Of a stretch of DNA of 5,487 nt, positions 5,447 to 5,487 are shown one piece after another; the first letter of the stretch is position 1, and each line of letters begins with the position of its first letter. Source of the DNA: Deltaproteobacteria bacterium. GTDB taxonomy: Bacteria > Desulfobacterota > Desulfuromonadia > Desulfuromonadales > BM103. The stretch spans positions 1 to 5,487 of the forward strand of contig JAFDBW010000009.1 of the NCBI GenBank assembly GCA_019313105.1, in the 5' to 3' direction. The notes under the pieces were generated by a model that had not been told where the DNA came from, searched no databases, and worked only from the letters and a program-made list of their open reading frames with translations. A program made the translations under genes and the position numbers.

Positions 5447-5487
5447 ATGAATATATTGGTCGTACTAACTTCACATGACAAGCTCGG
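5447..5487 (+). CDS. Probable DJ-1/PfpI-family (class I glutamine amidotransferase-like) protein, 5' end only
   Basis: Only the first 13 codons and two bases lie in the window: MNILVVLTSHDKL, with the next codon starting GG. ATG 5447 has AAGGAG at 5436-5441, 5 bases upstream, so translation from here is well supported. The N-terminal beta strand followed by LTSHDKLG matches, from memory, the start of DJ-1/PfpI proteins of the Hsp31-like group, which act as chaperones or glyoxalases/deglycases under stress. The catalytic Cys/His are beyond the window, so the family assignment rests on this short start alone. Confidence 0.6.
   Translation, partial: MNILVVLTSHDKL

Overview
The window looks like a chromosomal segment of an anaerobic bacterium. 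It encodes an oxygen-sensitive hybrid cluster protein with the four-cysteine [4Fe-4S] spacing typical of strict anaerobes, and the general style fits Desulfobacterota (Desulfuromonas, Geobacter or Desulfovibrio-like relatives). The lineage is an inference from protein style and is not proven. The hcp gene is clearly richer in G+C than the rest of the window. The non-coding stretch before the transposase relic is very A+T rich (17 G/C in the 60 bases 2041-2100).

Layout: (1) 24-1646, hcp, complete, with a good ribosome binding site and a strong hairpin just after its stop codon. (2) 1703-2277, about 575 bases with no credible gene, holding several dyads. (3) 2278-2639, a decayed transposase gene with an internal deletion plus frameshift and a lost C-terminal half; a possible left end of the element lies near 2153. 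(4) 2649-3110, minus strand, a complete Lrp/AsnC-family regulator, best started at a GTG. (5) 3234-4226, plus strand and divergent from the regulator, a membrane protein made of two Gate (nucleoside-recognition) repeats. (6) 4318-5121, plus strand, an unrecognised polytopic membrane protein built from two similar halves. (7) 5122-5446, a non-coding stretch with an isolated tRNA T-arm-like sequence. (8) 5447 to the window end, the first codons of a probable DJ-1/PfpI-family protein.

The most coherent unit is the divergent regulator/transporter set in 2649-5121. A local Lrp-type regulator faces a Gate-domain membrane protein, followed 91 bases later by a second membrane protein, and the intergenic space carries two similar dyads (AGTT-N8-AACT and AGTC-N8-GACT) whose centres lie 40 bases apart. 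This suggests a small-molecule-responsive transport module, probably for an amino acid or related metabolite, but the substrate cannot be read from the sequence. Hcp appears to be a separate, single-gene unit for nitric oxide or nitrosative stress. I see no CRISPR array, rRNA, complete tRNA or intact mobile element, and nothing that clearly amounts to a new defence or biosynthetic system.
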